The notes under the pieces were generated by a model. The model worked only from the letters and a program-made list of their open reading frames with translations. It was not told the origin of the DNA and ran no database searches. Below are positions 14,385 through 22,095 of a stretch of 25,205 nucleotides of DNA, piece by piece. How positions within the stretch are numbered: the stretch's first letter is position 1; each line of letters starts with the position of its first letter. Origin of the DNA: SIG607 sp045655165 (GTDB taxonomy: Bacteria > Bacillota > Clostridia > Oscillospirales > Acutalibacteraceae). Location: NCBI GenBank assembly GCA_045655165.1, contig JAZOOT010000024.1, positions 1-25,205 of the forward strand, in the 5' to 3' direction. A program made the position numbers and the translations under genes.

Positions 14385-14401
14385 GTGTTACTTGGGTGTT
14401 T
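14371..14401. terminator. Terminator between the protease gene and ddl, likely bidirectional
   Basis: AAACACCCAAGTAA (14371-14384) and TTACTTGGGTGTTT (14388-14401) form a perfect 14-bp stem with a 3-base loop, between the convergent ends of the protease gene and ddl. The protease stop codon lies inside the 5' arm. The arm resembles that of the hairpin at 12733-12757. Confidence 0.85.
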
Positions 14402-14406
14402 GCTTT

Positions 14407-15597
14407 TTATATTTTAGAGCCCTTATTGCCCTTTGCGCCTTTTAAATTAACGCTTGATAATATGTTTGTATCTATTGTAAAGGTTAATTCTTTTCTTGCG
14501 CGGTCGCGTTTAAAGGCAAGTGAAATCATTTTATCAAGCAGTTCGGTATAAGGTGTTCCTGTTGCTTCCCACAAATAAAACGCAAGTGAGCCGGGTATGG
14601 TATTGATTTCGTTAGCGTAAACGGTGTTTGTGTCTTTATCTATCATAAAGTCAATTCTAACAACACCGCTACAGCCAAGCGCTTTAAATATGTCACAGGC
14701 AAAATTTCTTATATGTTGGCTTTCTTCTTCGGTTAAATCGGCGGGAACCTTGCGTGAAAGCGAAGCCATACCTTTACTGCCGCCCGTTTTGTTTTTACCG
14801 CCGCTTAAATATTTATCTTCATAAGAAAGAATTTCATCGTTCATAAAGGGTTCTTCGCAAACCGAAGCAAAACATTCTTCGCTGTCACCCAGCACAGAAC
14901 AGTTAATTTCGCGAAGCGAAGTTATTGCCTTTTCAACCAAAATTTTATCGGCAAAACTTGATGCCAAATTCAAAGCATCGTAAAGTTCTTCTTTTGTGTT
15001 TACCTTGCTGATACCAACGCTTGAGCCAAGGTTTACGGGTTTAACAATAAGGGGAAGCCCTACCTTTTCTATACAGTTTTGGCAAACTTCGTCACCGTTT
15101 AAAGCAAATTCCCTTGCGTAGAAAGTGTAACAGTCTAAAACGGCTAAGCCCTGTCTTTTAAGTACATCTTTAAACACAACTTTATCCATACCAACGGCAC
15201 TGGATAACACGTCGCAGCCAACATAAGGCAAGCCCAAAAATTCAAAGTAGCCCTGAATTGAGCCGTCTTCACAGTTTGTGCCGTGAACAACGGGGAAAGC
15301 AACGTCAATAGGCGTGCTCTTTTTAGAAAACGCCCCGCCGCTTACCATATAAACCGCACCGTTTTGGGACTCAAAATTAACCTTTTTTGACCCCTTTAAA
15401 AGCGCGGGAATATCTTTATAATTTGCAATATCAAAAAGTTTTTCACCGCTGTACATTTCGCCGTTTTTAGCAACATAAACGGGTATAATGTCATACTTTT
15501 CGCGGTTTACGCTGTTCATTGCCTGTACTGCCGAAATAATTGAAACTTCGTGTTCAACACTGCGGCAACCAAAGAAAAATGCAACTGTTGTTTTCAT
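14407..15597 (-). CDS. ddl: D-alanine--D-alanine ligase
   Basis: A 396-residue ATP-grasp ligase that joins two D-Ala for peptidoglycan precursors. The N-terminus (FFGCRSVEHEVSIISA), the ATP-binding segment LPLIVKPVNLGSSVGIS, RIDFMID and the metal-binding NEINTIPGS are all in order. The omega-loop reads SYEDKYLS, with the Tyr typical of D-Ala-D-Ala rather than D-Ala-D-Lac ligases, so vancomycin-resistance activity is not indicated. ATG at 15597 is chosen because AAGGTGAT precedes it; a GTG three codons upstream is part of that site. It is 10 bases downstream of the MurF-like gene, which would use its product. Confidence 0.93.
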   Translation of the reverse strand: MKTTVAFFFGCRSVEHEVSIISAVQAMNSVNREKYDIIPVYVAKNGEMYSGEKLFDIANYKDIPALLKGSKKVNFESQNGAVYMVSGGAFSKKSTPIDVAFPVVHGTNCEDGSIQGYFEFLGLPYVGCDVLSSAVGMDKVVFKDVLKRQGLAVLDCYTFYAREFALNGDEVCQNCIEKVGLPLIVKPVNLGSSVGISKVNTKEELYDALNLASSFADKILVEKAITSLREINCSVLGDSEECFASVCEEPFMNDEILSYEDKYLSGGKNKTGGSKGMASLSRKVPADLTEEESQHIRNFACDIFKALGCSGVVRIDFMIDKDTNTVYANEINTIPGSLAFYLWEATGTPYTELLDKMISLAFKRDRARKELTFTIDTNILSSVNLKGAKGNKGSKI

Positions 15598-15607
15598 AAT
15601 TATCACC

Positions 15608-17224
15608 TTAATTCAAATAGTTATCGGGTAAATCGTTTTCAAAAAGAATAACGGTATCCTTATTACACATTGGCGCAAAAATTTCACTGGCATGAGCAAA
15701 AGATTTCGCAATATATAAATTTTCCATATTAAAATTGGTAGTTTTTAAACCATCAACCAGCGGTTTACTGCGGTTTTCGCCCACAAAAATTACAATATCG
15801 GCGCTTTCTGCCGCCTGCGCCCCCAAATTAAAATTACATTCGTATTCCTTTTCACCAAGTTCAACAAGGCCGGGGGTTACAATTATGCGCTTTTTACCGC
15901 TAAAACGGCTAAGCACTTTACACGCTTCAATACTGCCAACGGGGTTAGCGTTATAAGCATCGTCAATAAGCGTTGCGCCGTTTATATATTTTTTAAGTTC
16001 TAAACGATGCTCTACCGGTGCTATACGCGAAACCGCAACTGCAATACTTTCTTTACTTACACCCATATTATAAGCCAAAGCCGCCGCGCCCACAATATTT
16101 GTTATATTGTGACTGCCAAGCAGTCGGCTTGTAACGGTAATTTCTTCGCTGTCTAAATGCAAATTAAAAGTTACACTGCGCTCTTTGTATTCAATATTAT
16201 CGGCGTAATATTTAAATTCGTTATTAGTGCCGTAACAAATGAAATCGCTCATAATAAAGCGGTTTTTAATATATTCGTTATCGGCATTGGCAAAGGTTTT
16301 ACCGCCCTTTTGTTTAACGCTGTCGTAAAGTTCAAACTTTGTGTTGGTTACATTACGAATATCTTTAAAGGTATCAAGGTGCTGTGGGCCAACCGAAGTT
16401 ATAATAGCATAATCGGGGTGAACTAAATCGCAAAGTTCTTTAATATCACCCGTTTTTTTAGCACCCATTTCGCAAATAAACACTTCAGTTTGCCGTGGCA
16501 AATGTTCCCTTACCGTTCTTACCACGCCCATTGGGGTGTTATAGTTAAGAGGTGTTACTGCAGTGTTAAATTTTCTAGACAGCATTTTATAAAGAATATT
16601 CTTTACGCCTGTTTTACCGTATGAACCCGTTATACCAACAACCGTTAGTTTATTTTCAAAACTTTTTAAAATCTTTTTAGCATCGTTTATATAATATTTG
16701 GTAATGCATTTTTCAAACGGAAGCATTACCGCCCACAAAACTATTACGGTTATATACGGGAACAGCGAAAGCAAAAATGCCAAACTTAAAAACCAATAAT
16801 ATTCGCCCTTTGCCACAAAAATTTGCAAAGCCAAAATACCCAAAAACAAAACCGCAGCCGCAAAATACATTCTTTTAATACGGGATGTGAATTTAAGTTT
16901 TATTACCGATTTTTTTTGCAAAAGTATACCGTTTATAACACTATATACCATAAAAACAGCCGATATTAAACTAAACACAAGCAAAACCAAGTGATTTTTA
17001 AGATTAAAAAGCGAAAACAAAACAAAAACAATTATTTTTGCAATAATTCTTTTGGTTTCGTTTTGCTTTAGCCACGGAAAATACCTTGCGGGGAAATACG
17101 AATTTTGCTGAAACATTTGTGTTTGCCTAAGTGAAGTAAAAACACCTGAGAAAGCCAAACAAAAAGTGCAAAACGCAAACAAAAATTCTTTGTTTAATAC
17201 TGTTTGTAAAAGTTTTACTAACAT
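15608..17224 (-). CDS. murF: Membrane-tethered MurF-like UDP-MurNAc-tripeptide--D-Ala-D-Ala ligase
   Basis: A 538-residue Mur ligase with an extra N-terminal membrane region. About five hydrophobic segments occupy residues 12-30, 60-78, 80-102, 119-138 and 143-169. The ligase proper starts near 190, with the ATP loop GITGSYGKTGVKN (197-209), the central ICEMGAKKTGDI and SVGPQHLDTF motifs, and the C-terminal VEHRLELK, DDAYNANPVG and TPGLVELG segments that are MurF hallmarks. It would attach D-Ala-D-Ala to UDP-MurNAc-tripeptide, and its neighbour is ddl. Classical MurF is soluble at about 450 residues, so the membrane domain is an addition. A different amino-acid donor cannot be ruled out. ATG at 17224 has only a weak AGGT upstream. 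Confidence 0.85.
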   Translation of the reverse strand: MLVKLLQTVLNKEFLFAFCTFCLAFSGVFTSLRQTQMFQQNSYFPARYFPWLKQNETKRIIAKIIVFVLFSLFNLKNHLVLLVFSLISAVFMVYSVINGILLQKKSVIKLKFTSRIKRMYFAAAVLFLGILALQIFVAKGEYYWFLSLAFLLSLFPYITVIVLWAVMLPFEKCITKYYINDAKKILKSFENKLTVVGITGSYGKTGVKNILYKMLSRKFNTAVTPLNYNTPMGVVRTVREHLPRQTEVFICEMGAKKTGDIKELCDLVHPDYAIITSVGPQHLDTFKDIRNVTNTKFELYDSVKQKGGKTFANADNEYIKNRFIMSDFICYGTNNEFKYYADNIEYKERSVTFNLHLDSEEITVTSRLLGSHNITNIVGAAALAYNMGVSKESIAVAVSRIAPVEHRLELKKYINGATLIDDAYNANPVGSIEACKVLSRFSGKKRIIVTPGLVELGEKEYECNFNLGAQAAESADIVIFVGENRSKPLVDGLKTTNFNMENLYIAKSFAHASEIFAPMCNKDTVILFENDLPDNYLN

Positions 17225-17233
17225 TTTTTGTAC

Positions 17234-17992
17234 CTAACCTAAAAAACTTTTTAAAATTGCCGAAGCTTGATAAGGGTTATCTAAAAAGGCAAAATGACCG
17301 CCGTCTTTTATAACACAAAGTCCGCTGCCTTTTATACCCGCTTCAATTATTTTGGCGTCAGCAAGCGGTGTGGCGGTGTCTTTTTCGCCCCAGATTAGTA
17401 ACACCGAACTTTTAATATTTCCAAGCAAATGCCGTAAATCAACATTTACAACATTTACCAAAGTTTTACGCAAAACTTCGGGCGCAGCATTATAATCGGC
17501 ACTGCCATAGCGTTTTCGCGCTTTATTAAGCAATTCTTCGCGGTTATTATTAAACATGGGCAAACTTAAAACCTTTTTAATTGCCTTAAAAGATTTTGCC
17601 CTTATTTTTTGCTTAACACTTTTTTGGGGAATAAGCCCTGCTGAATCTAACAGTACCACCTTTTTGGGGTTAAGCATTTTTTCGCCAAGCAGTTTTAAAA
17701 TTACCCTGCCGCCGTGTGAATGGCCTATTAGCGTTGGGTTATTTAAATCAAGTTTTTTAATAAACTCTAAAACAAAATTACAATAATCATCAATGGTCCA
17801 AGGGGTTTTCATTGTTTCGCTTTGTCCGCAACCGGGAAAATCAAGCGCAACAACGCGGTGGGTGGGCTTTAGGGTGTTAATTAAATTGGTAAAAGGCAAA
17901 ATGCTGGACCCCCAACCGTGCAAAAACAAAACGGGGTCACCTGCGCCTTCATCAATATAATTTATTTTTAAACCGTTTATAACTGTTTCCAC
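17234..17992 (-). CDS. Alpha/beta-hydrolase
   Basis: A 252-residue alpha/beta-hydrolase. The oxyanion region is FLHGWGSS (23-30), the nucleophile elbow GHSHGG has Ser92, the acid is in WGEKDTATP, and the catalytic His is in GGHFAFLDNP near the C-terminus. The triad is complete, so it should be an active esterase, lipase or C-C hydrolase, but the substrate is not readable. The start is GTG at 17992, because AAGGGGTGA lies just before it; a GTG at 18001 overlaps that site. It lies between the EamA transporter and the MurF-like gene in one apparent operon. A link to wall synthesis is only positional. Confidence 0.88.
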   Translation of the reverse strand: METVINGLKINYIDEGAGDPVLFLHGWGSSILPFTNLINTLKPTHRVVALDFPGCGQSETMKTPWTIDDYCNFVLEFIKKLDLNNPTLIGHSHGGRVILKLLGEKMLNPKKVVLLDSAGLIPQKSVKQKIRAKSFKAIKKVLSLPMFNNNREELLNKARKRYGSADYNAAPEVLRKTLVNVVNVDLRHLLGNIKSSVLLIWGEKDTATPLADAKIIEAGIKGSGLCVIKDGGHFAFLDNPYQASAILKSFLG

Positions 17993-17997
17993 GCAAT

Positions 17998-18900
17998 TCA
18001 CCCCTTATTACTTATTTTATTTACCATATAAACACAGAACATTATTATAACACAAAGTATTAAAACAGGAAACGAAACTTCTTCTTTTAAGAATATTATT
18101 CCTGCCGGCACACTTATTACTGTTATTATATTTGAATAAGACGATGCTTTAACAACACCAATTTTGCCTGTGCAGTAGTTATACATTAAAAACGCGCAAA
18201 CGCTTGATAATACCGACAAATAAATTATGCTAATTATTATGTTTGGGCTTACAACTGCCTTTGCGATTTCGCCAAAATAACCGTTTCCTATTGTAAAAAA
18301 CGGTAAAACCGCAAACACCAAAAATCCGGCAGCAAACATTATATATGTTCTTTCGGCTGCCGAAAAAACACCCGCGGTACTGCGGCTTAAAATGTTAAAT
18401 GCCGCCGCGCAAACAACCGCAAGTATTAAAAGAAGTAAACCCAAAAGCGAAAAACCGCTTCCGCTTTCCGATATTATACTTATACACCCAACGCACAAAA
18501 AGGAAATTACTGTAAAAACAGTTTGCGTTACGGTGGGTTTTTCTTTTAAAAACACAGCCGACATAACACACACAAGCACCGGCACAAGGGCTAAAATTAC
18601 GCCCGAAACCGCGCTTCCGACTTTACTTAAACCGTAAAGTTCAAAAATAAAATATAAAACCGGCTGAAAAACCGCCATTAACAAAATTTTGCCAATGGGT
18701 TTGTTTTTAAAAGAAACTTTTATAGCGCCTATTAGCACTAAAATATTTATTACCAAAAACGACACAAAAAAGCGTATTGCCAAAATTACCGTTGGGTGAA
18801 TACCCGTAGATAAAGCCGTTTTTGAAAACAAAAAAGAAAAGCCGAAAATAACATTTGCTGTAATTCCGCAAAGCATTGGCAAAAAGTTTTTTTGTTTCAT
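17998..18900 (-). CDS. EamA/DMT-family transporter
   Basis: A 300-residue integral membrane protein with about ten hydrophobic segments in two EamA repeats, the layout of drug/metabolite transporters that export amino acids, nucleotides or other small molecules. Typical features are the first-repeat FGFSFLFSKTAL and AIRFFVSFLV segments, and the end-of-repeat pattern LVPVLVCVMSAVFLKEKPT, mirrored in the second half by IFLKEEVS. The substrate is unknown. ATG at 18900 follows GAGGGAA and shares a base with the CYTH stop (TAATG). Its stop lies just upstream of the hydrolase start. Confidence 0.9.
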   Translation of the reverse strand: MKQKNFLPMLCGITANVIFGFSFLFSKTALSTGIHPTVILAIRFFVSFLVINILVLIGAIKVSFKNKPIGKILLMAVFQPVLYFIFELYGLSKVGSAVSGVILALVPVLVCVMSAVFLKEKPTVTQTVFTVISFLCVGCISIISESGSGFSLLGLLLLILAVVCAAAFNILSRSTAGVFSAAERTYIMFAAGFLVFAVLPFFTIGNGYFGEIAKAVVSPNIIISIIYLSVLSSVCAFLMYNYCTGKIGVVKASSYSNIITVISVPAGIIFLKEEVSFPVLILCVIIMFCVYMVNKISNKG

Positions 18901-19388
18901 TATATTCCCTCGTTTATTACTGTTTTTGCCAAAGAATAGTTATTATACCGCCTATCATTTGTTACTTCTTTAATTACCTTTGTAAAAGGCGGTAAATTAA
19001 ACTGTTCGGTTTCGCTTTTCAGTTCAATTTCTAATATGGCGCGGTCTTGCCAAAACGGAAAAATATCTATTTCAAAAAAGTGGTTATCAAATTCATAAAC
19101 AAAACGGGTTTTAACAATTTTACTTGTTCCCTCTTCTATTTCTTTTAAACCATTTAAAAATTCGGTTTTTGTTATTTCCCATTCTTTTTCAAGCCGTTTA
19201 ATATCGCTTATACGGGTTTTTATAGTTTTAATATAAACCGTTTTACCGCCCTTTTTAATACTTCTTATGCGCGAATGGCCTTTTAAATACGCTTGAGTAA
19301 CTTCCCATTTTTCTTTGCAGTTTTCCTCTAAAAAAGAAACATTTGGCATAAAAATTAAAAACCTGCGCTCAATTTCGTAAGTACCCAA
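18900..19388 (-). CDS. CYTH-domain protein (triphosphate tunnel family)
   Basis: A 162-residue CYTH protein. The N-terminal YEIERRFLI carries the ExExK/R motif of the triphosphate tunnel metalloenzymes. Later alternating charged strands (RIRSIKKGG, KRLEKEWEITK, FFEIDIFPFW, ILEIELKSE) line the tunnel that binds triphosphate and metal. Bacterial members hydrolyse tripolyphosphate or make cAMP; which applies here is unclear. The start is TTG at 19388, because AGAGGAAG lies six bases upstream. Another TTG at 19409 would start inside the inverted repeat at 19405-19427 without a ribosome-binding site. First gene of the run through EamA and hydrolase to ddl. Confidence 0.82.
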   Translation of the reverse strand: MGTYEIERRFLIFMPNVSFLEENCKEKWEVTQAYLKGHSRIRSIKKGGKTVYIKTIKTRISDIKRLEKEWEITKTEFLNGLKEIEEGTSKIVKTRFVYEFDNHFFEIDIFPFWQDRAILEIELKSETEQFNLPPFTKVIKEVTNDRRYNNYSLAKTVINEGI

Positions 19389-19404
19389 ATTATTCTTCCT
19401 CTTA

Positions 19405-19678
19405 GCCAAAGCTTTTAAACCCGAATCAGATTTTGGGGTTATGATTTTACGCTGTGGCTTTGTTAAAATACTCGTTAATCCGTTAGGATTAACTGTGTTT
19501 TGTGCCTCGCCACACCATAAAATCCTTTAATCACAAAACTCTACGACCTAAAAGGCGCGGATTTATGAGTGAATTTTGGTGATGCGAAGCACATAAGGCC
19601 GTCGCCTATGGGCGACAAAGAGCCAAAAGGCGCCTTAAACCCGCCCTTTTAGGCTGGTTCGGGTTTAAATGCTTTGGC
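19405..19678. repeat. 274-base element of nested inverted repeats
   Basis: The ends are 23-base near-perfect inverted repeats (19405-19427 and 19656-19678, two mismatches, shared core TTTAAACCCGAA). Inside are a 16-base imperfect pair (19443-19458 with 19509-19524) around a perfect 8-bp hairpin GTTAATCC-GTTA-GGATTAAC (19474-19493), then a pair CCTAAAAGGCGCGG / CCGCCCTTTTAGG (19547-19560, 19641-19653) around a GTCGCC/GGCGAC hairpin. No gene is seen within. The right end overlaps the last codons of the upstream membrane-protein gene. It could be a non-autonomous mobile element or a structured RNA. Confidence 0.65.
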
Positions 19679-20389
19679 TTTATATTTTTCTAAAAATGCG
19701 ATGGCGCGGGCATTATATTCTATTGCGGTTTTGTTGTTTTCAACAAGAGTGCCTTTAATGTTTCGCGCCGAAATTATAAGCCCTTCGCGCAAATACAGTT
19801 CCGCACTGCATTTTTCATAAAACTCACTGTTTAAGGGCACCGCTTCGGTTAATAAATCTTTATCAAGCCCTAATTCATCAATAAATTTATAGGTTTCTGC
19901 ACTTGTTATATAAAGCATAGCTGTTTCATCGGCCGCAATTACGGTTTGTAATTTTTGCATTTTTGTTTGTTGGTATTCGGCGGTTGATTTGCCGGCCCCA
20001 AAGGTGCAGTCAACAATAGTAACAACCGCTTCGCCGTCGCCGTTAATGTCACCGCAAAGGTTTTCAAAATATTCTTCCATTTGCGCTATTTGAGAATGTA
20101 CTATTATTTCGTTATCAAAAAGTACAATTCTTAAATCATCTTGCTTTTTATTTGAACACTGAACAACCAAAACCGCCAAAATTCCCGCCGAAATTATAAC
20201 CGCAATTACGGCAGTTTTATAATATTCCCAAAAGTTAATTACCTTTTCTTTAAAAGTTTTTGGATTTATTTCACTTTGGTAAGGAATATGCTCTTCGCTT
20301 TTTTCTTTTGATTGCATTTTTATAAGTTCAATTTTGCTTTGTTGCGCGCGGCGGCGCTGTGAAAGAGTTTCACTTTCTTTTTTATTCAT
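19649..20389 (-). CDS. Single-pass membrane protein of unknown function
   Basis: A 246-residue protein. A basic, hydrophilic N-terminal tail (1-57, with QRRRAQQSK) precedes one transmembrane segment (58-77), leaving an extracellular domain of about 165 residues with N-in topology. The outer domain contains alternating strands and helices (LRIVLFDNEIIV, AVVTIVDCTFGAG, AMLYITSAETYKFIDELGLD) that I cannot place in a family. The last codons (KAKAFKPEPA) lie in the right end of the 274-base repeat element, so the natural C-terminus may have been replaced. The ATG lies within the end of nth (8-base overlap), with AAGGTG some 12 bases upstream, a poor spacing that suggests coupling to nth. Confidence 0.75.
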   Translation of the reverse strand: MNKKESETLSQRRRAQQSKIELIKMQSKEKSEEHIPYQSEINPKTFKEKVINFWEYYKTAVIAVIISAGILAVLVVQCSNKKQDDLRIVLFDNEIIVHSQIAQMEEYFENLCGDINGDGEAVVTIVDCTFGAGKSTAEYQQTKMQKLQTVIAADETAMLYITSAETYKFIDELGLDKDLLTEAVPLNSEFYEKCSAELYLREGLIISARNIKGTLVENNKTAIEYNARAIAFLEKYKAKAFKPEPA

Positions 20390-21026
20390 TAATTTGTTTT
20401 ACACCTTTCTTTTTGCAAAAAGAGTTCATTACACAGTTTTTGCAAAGCGGTTTTTGCGCCTTGCAAACACTTCTGCCGTGAAGCACGGTGCGGTGGCAAA
20501 AATCGTTAGATTCTTCCCCTGGCAACAGTTTTCGCATTTTGTCTTCAACCTTTCTTGGATTAGTTGTGTTAACAAGGCCCAAACGGTTGGTTATTCTAAT
20601 AAAATGCGTGTCGGTTACAACGGCGCTTTTTTTGTAAATATCACCGCAAACCAAATTTGCCGTTTTTCTGCCCACACCGGGAAGTTTAATTAGTTCTTCT
20701 ATTGTATCGGGCACAACCGAATTGTAATTATGGTAAAGCATTTTGCCTATTCCTATTAAATCTTTGGCTTTTGTTTTGTAAAGACCGCAGGTTTTAATAA
20801 GTTCTTCTACTTCCGCTATTTCACCGTTTGCTAAGTCAAATGGTGTGGGAAAGCGTTTAAAAAGCGCGGGGGAGATAGTATTTACCCTGGCATCGGTGCA
20901 TTGTGCCGAAAGGCGCGTTGCTATAAGCAGTTCATAGGCATTTTTATAGTTAAGCGAACAAATGGCTTCGGGGTATTCCCCTTTTAATGCCGTTACCGCT
21001 AATAATGTTCTTTCTTTATTAGTCAT
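20382..21026 (-). CDS. nth: Endonuclease III
   Basis: A 214-residue base-excision-repair glycosylase/AP lyase that removes oxidised pyrimidines. The helix-hairpin-helix LPGVGRKTA (115-123) contains catalytic Lys121, and Asp139 follows in VVTDTHF. The [4Fe-4S] ligands are Cys188, Cys195, Cys198 and Cys204 with the canonical C-x6-C-x2-C-x5-C spacing. Length is normal. It overlaps the IIC permease gene by 8 bases and has only a weak ribosome-binding site, so it is probably translated by coupling. No TTACG-N6-CGTAA box was seen near it. Confidence 0.96.
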   Translation of the reverse strand: MTNKERTLLAVTALKGEYPEAICSLNYKNAYELLIATRLSAQCTDARVNTISPALFKRFPTPFDLANGEIAEVEELIKTCGLYKTKAKDLIGIGKMLYHNYNSVVPDTIEELIKLPGVGRKTANLVCGDIYKKSAVVTDTHFIRITNRLGLVNTTNPRKVEDKMRKLLPGEESNDFCHRTVLHGRSVCKAQKPLCKNCVMNSFCKKKGVKQINE

Positions 21027-22065
21027 TTATACCAAGTTTCATATAGCCGTTTTTAATAATGTTGGCTTTACGAAGTGCTTCACACACAGCCAAAGTAACT
21101 ACGGCAGGAAGTATAAAGTGCATTACAATTATTTCTAAAAGCGCAATAATGGGGTCAACACCAGCGGCAGTCATGGCTTCGTAAGCCGCAAACTGACCAA
21201 CAAGACCCGCACTGCCCATACCCGAGCCAACGGGGGTGCTTACCATTTTTAAAACTGCCGAAGAAACGGGGCCTAAAACTGCCGAAGAAACAATTGCGGG
21301 TATCCAAATTTGCGGATGTCTTACAATGTTGGGCATTTGAAGCATTGAAGTACCAAGACCCTGCGCAATTAAACCGCCAAACTTGTTTTCGCGGTAACTT
21401 GCAACTGCAAAGCCAACCATATTACAGCAACAGCCAATGGTTGCAACGCCTGCCGCAAGGCCCGAAAGGTTCATAGCAATACCAATTGCCGCCGAAGAAA
21501 TGGGCAATGTTAATAAAATACCCATAACCACCGAAACAATTATACCGCCAATAATGGGGTGTGCTTCTACATTGTAGTTTACAATATTACCAAGCCATTT
21601 CATTGCAAAAGCAATATAGGGACCCATAAACAAGCCAGCCATTGCGCCTGTAATTATGCTAATAAACGGCGTAACAATAATATCTACCTTGGTTTTGCCC
21701 GAAACAAGCATACCAAGTTCAATTGCAACATAAGCCGCAATAAATGCGCCAAGCGGTTCGCCCGGTGCGCCAAAAGAAAAAGCGGTTAAACCAATTTTGG
21801 GGAATGCGCCAATAAAGCCCGCAACCGCCGCCGAAACGCTAACCAAGGGCGATGCTTTAAGTTTACACGCAACGCCAACGCCAATGCCGGCACCCGTTAA
21901 GGTTTTAGCAAAACCGCCAATGGCAATTATGTAATTGGCAACGGCACCCGCAGGTAAAAGATTACCAATTTGGGTAATAATTGTACCAATAATAAGGGTG
22001 GAAAAAAGGCCAAGCGCCATACCCGAAAGACCGTCAATAAATAACCTGTTTAAAAATTTTTTCAT
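21019..22065 (-). CDS. PTS_EIIC_2-type membrane permease (orphan IIC)
   Basis: A 348-residue polytopic membrane protein of about nine or ten hydrophobic segments, matching the PTS_EIIC_2 type of sugar-permease-like proteins. Gly-rich segments (GAGIGVGVACKLKASP, FSFGAPGEPLGAF, STPVGSGMGSAGLVGQ) and the HPIIGG and NIVRHPQIW motifs fit that family. No IIA or IIB domain is fused or adjacent, so whether it transports by phosphorylation is doubtful; many such orphans occur in Firmicutes. ATG at 22065 has GAGGCG seven bases upstream. It begins the run PTS-like, nth, membrane protein, 30 bases after the cohesin gene. Confidence 0.85.
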   Translation of the reverse strand: MKKFLNRLFIDGLSGMALGLFSTLIIGTIITQIGNLLPAGAVANYIIAIGGFAKTLTGAGIGVGVACKLKASPLVSVSAAVAGFIGAFPKIGLTAFSFGAPGEPLGAFIAAYVAIELGMLVSGKTKVDIIVTPFISIITGAMAGLFMGPYIAFAMKWLGNIVNYNVEAHPIIGGIIVSVVMGILLTLPISSAAIGIAMNLSGLAAGVATIGCCCNMVGFAVASYRENKFGGLIAQGLGTSMLQMPNIVRHPQIWIPAIVSSAVLGPVSSAVLKMVSTPVGSGMGSAGLVGQFAAYEAMTAAGVDPIIALLEIIVMHFILPAVVTLAVCEALRKANIIKNGYMKLGIND

Positions 22066-22095
22066 TTCAATTCGCCTCGTTTTAGAAAATGCTGT

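Noticed and set aside
14407..15597. VanC/VanG-type or D-Ala-D-Lac ligase
   Set aside because: The omega loop YEDKY carries the Tyr typical of D-Ala-D-Ala ligases, and no van regulatory or vanX/vanT gene is near.
20020..20060. Dockerin-like loop (DINGDGE) in the single-pass membrane protein
   Set aside because: It is a single short match with no second repeat and no following helix of the dockerin type, so it is treated as chance.
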